This document shows positions 62,927 to 64,000 of a DNA stretch of 64,000 nucleotides, piece by piece; positions within the stretch are counted from its first letter, which is position 1, and every line of letters starts with the position of its first letter. The stretch lies in NCBI RefSeq assembly GCF_025716945.1, contig NZ_JAOVZT010000009.1, positions 116,140 through 180,139 of the forward strand, given 5' to 3'. Both the position numbers and the translations under genes were made by a program. This stretch comes from Geodermatophilus sp. YIM 151500 (GTDB lineage: Bacteria; Actinomycetota; Actinomycetes; Mycobacteriales; Geodermatophilaceae). The notes beneath the pieces are model-generated. The model was not told the origin of the DNA, made no database searches, and saw only the letters and a program-made list of their open reading frames with translations.

Positions 62927-63691
62927 TCAGGCCCCGGACTGGGCCTGGAAGGCCTGCTCGAAGAGGTCGGTGAACACGCTCTGGTCCAGCGGCTGGGCGT
63001 TGGAGCCGGTGCGCTGCAGGAACACCACGCGCTCCCCGTCGACCGCCGTGGCCAGCAGGCTCGGCACGGTCAGGTTGGTGCCGTCGGGGGCGCTCATGGC
63101 GATGGTCATGGCCAGACCACCGCTGCCGTCACCGAGGGCCGGCACCTCCAGGGCGGCGAACTCGAGCGTCACGGTGCTGCCGTCGGGGGAGGTCACCGTC
63201 ACCCGCGGGCACTCGGCAAGCAGCTGGTCGAACGCCGGGGCCTGGCCGGCTGCCTGACCGCCCTCGGCCAGCACCTCGACCGTGATGTGCGCCGGGGTCG
63301 TGGCCGTCTGGGCGACGATCGTGCCGAAGTCGTCGGGGGCCACCTGGGTCGCGCCGACGCCCTGCGCGCACTGCGCCGGCTCGATCGACGCCCCCGGGGG
63401 CAGCTGGCCGGGCGCGGCGGTGGCGAGCTCCTCGACACTGACGGTGACCACGTTCGCGTCCGGGCCGAAGGCCTCCGCGGGCAGCAGGGCGTCGAGGAGC
63501 GGCTCGCCGGACCCGGTCGGCTCGGGCGACTCCGACGGGGACTCGGACGCGCTCGACGTCGCCGGGGTCGAGGCGGACGCGGCGTCGGCGGCGCCGGCGC
63601 CCTCGGCGCAGGCGGACAGGCAGGTGGTCACGCCCAGCGCGAGCGCGACGGGGACGAGGCGGCGGGAGTGGCGGCGCGACGAGACGGTCAT
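62927..63691 (-). CDS. secreted lipoprotein of unknown function
   Basis: A 254-residue lipoprotein. The signal (SSRRHSRRLVPVALALGVTT, CLSAC) ends in the lipobox Cys, followed by a Ser/Thr/Glu/Pro linker. The mature domain is all-beta/alpha with one conserved-looking Cys pair (IEPAQCAQGV and LLAECPRVTV). It resembles mycobacterial secreted sensor-like lipoproteins, but I cannot name a family. ATG 63691 lies 10 bp from TAGGTT and may be leaderless. Confidence 0.72.
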   Translation of the reverse strand: MTVSSRRHSRRLVPVALALGVTTCLSACAEGAGAADAASASTPATSSASESPSESPEPTGSGEPLLDALLPAEAFGPDANVVTVSVEELATAAPGQLPPGASIEPAQCAQGVGATQVAPDDFGTIVAQTATTPAHITVEVLAEGGQAAGQAPAFDQLLAECPRVTVTSPDGSTVTLEFAALEVPALGDGSGGLAMTIAMSAPDGTNLTVPSLLATAVDGERVVFLQRTGSNAQPLDQSVFTDLFEQAFQAQSGA

Positions 63692-63967
63692 GATCCGGAA
63701 CCTAGGGACGACGCATCGCGCCCGCCCGCCGGTACGGCCTGGTTCGCCCGCCCGGGTGAAGCCGTGACACGGCGGCGCGCGCCCCACCGCCCGGACCCGG
63801 CGAGCGTGCGACGCGACGGCACGGTCTGTGCCCGAGCGCGCCCGGCCCGGCCTGACCGGCCGCCTCCGCATCCCCTCGCACTGGTCTTCGCCACCGCCCT
63901 CGCCACGCGTGTGCAGGCCTCCTGACCTGCACATTCGCCTTGTCGGGCACCGCCTCGTCGACTATTC

Positions 63968-63983
63968 TCGAACACACGTTCGA
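63968..63983. promoter_or_regulatory. LexA (SOS) box at the right edge
   Basis: TCGAACACACGTTCGA is a full match to the mycobacterial-type SOS box. A purine-rich GGGAGGTG follows at 63990-63997, apparently the ribosome site of a plus-strand gene starting just past the window. Its likely class is a DNA-damage gene; the gene itself is not visible. The 63692-63967 gap has no gene. Confidence 0.8.
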
Positions 63984-64000
63984 TGCGTCGGGGAGGTGCC

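Overview
The window is high-GC DNA from an actinobacterium. Codon third positions are almost all G or C, GTG starts are common, stop/start overlaps (ATGA, GTGA) are frequent and several promoters look leaderless. The gene set (SigC-type ECF factor, LAL regulators, DUF5994, DUF6529, TypA, long type-2 ArgG, DtxR-type iron box, mycobacterial-type SOS boxes) fits the Geodermatophilaceae (Blastococcus, Geodermatophilus, Modestobacter), but nothing seen here fixes the genus.

Layout. 1-12.2 kb: a PepSY protein divergent from an OmpR-type two-component system, a MarR regulator, a DUF3237-like/metallo-beta-lactamase pair, a 1000-residue LAL regulator, TypA, DUF5994, cupin and epimerase genes. 12.2-18.2 kb: a TauE/SafE exporter preceded by a tiny Cys-ending leader peptide, then a SigC-like ECF sigma factor divergent from a zinc-finger anti-sigma gene that heads a copper operon (CopC-CopD fusion, YcnI, Sco). 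18.5-19.5 kb: an M23 peptidase and tRNA-Ala(GGC).

19.48-32.07 kb: a 12.6-kb island inserted in the 3' end of tRNA-Ala(GGC). It has an integrase, an excisionase, 44/45-bp direct repeats at its ends and paired arm-type repeats inside both ends. Its cargo looks defence-like: DUF433/DUF5615 toxin-antitoxin, a zinc-ribbon pseudogene, a hypothetical + XRE-ImmA/IrrE pair, an SOS-boxed HD phosphohydrolase + YwgA-like pair, a GNAT-ASCH-membrane protein module and a HEPN-like protein. No replication or transfer genes are visible. Several cargo genes carry single-base deletions. Beyond the right end lie a truncated second integrase and a sortase fragment.

33.2-41.1 kb: a PhnCDE-like ABC transporter coupled to a TusA-radical SAM fusion, then methyltransferases, a DoxX-type membrane protein and the tail of a second radical SAM protein next to an IS3 remnant. 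This is a candidate uncharacterised system, probably sulfur-related. 41.3-50 kb: CDP-alcohol phosphatidyltransferase, DUF6529, GMC oxidoreductase, DUF2293, a secreted lyase-like lipoprotein, another lipoprotein, an EEP-family protein and an NTF2-like protein. 50-51 kb: an iron-boxed siderophore-interacting protein. 51-61.3 kb: an eight-gene operon (BtpA, PfkB, sugar-type ABC transporter, phosphotriesterase-like protein, amidotransferase-like protein, TenA) facing a LacI regulator across paired operators, then an M20 peptidase and ribokinase. 61.3-64 kb: argG with a leaderless promoter, a secreted lipoprotein and, at the right edge, an intact SOS box for a gene beyond the window.
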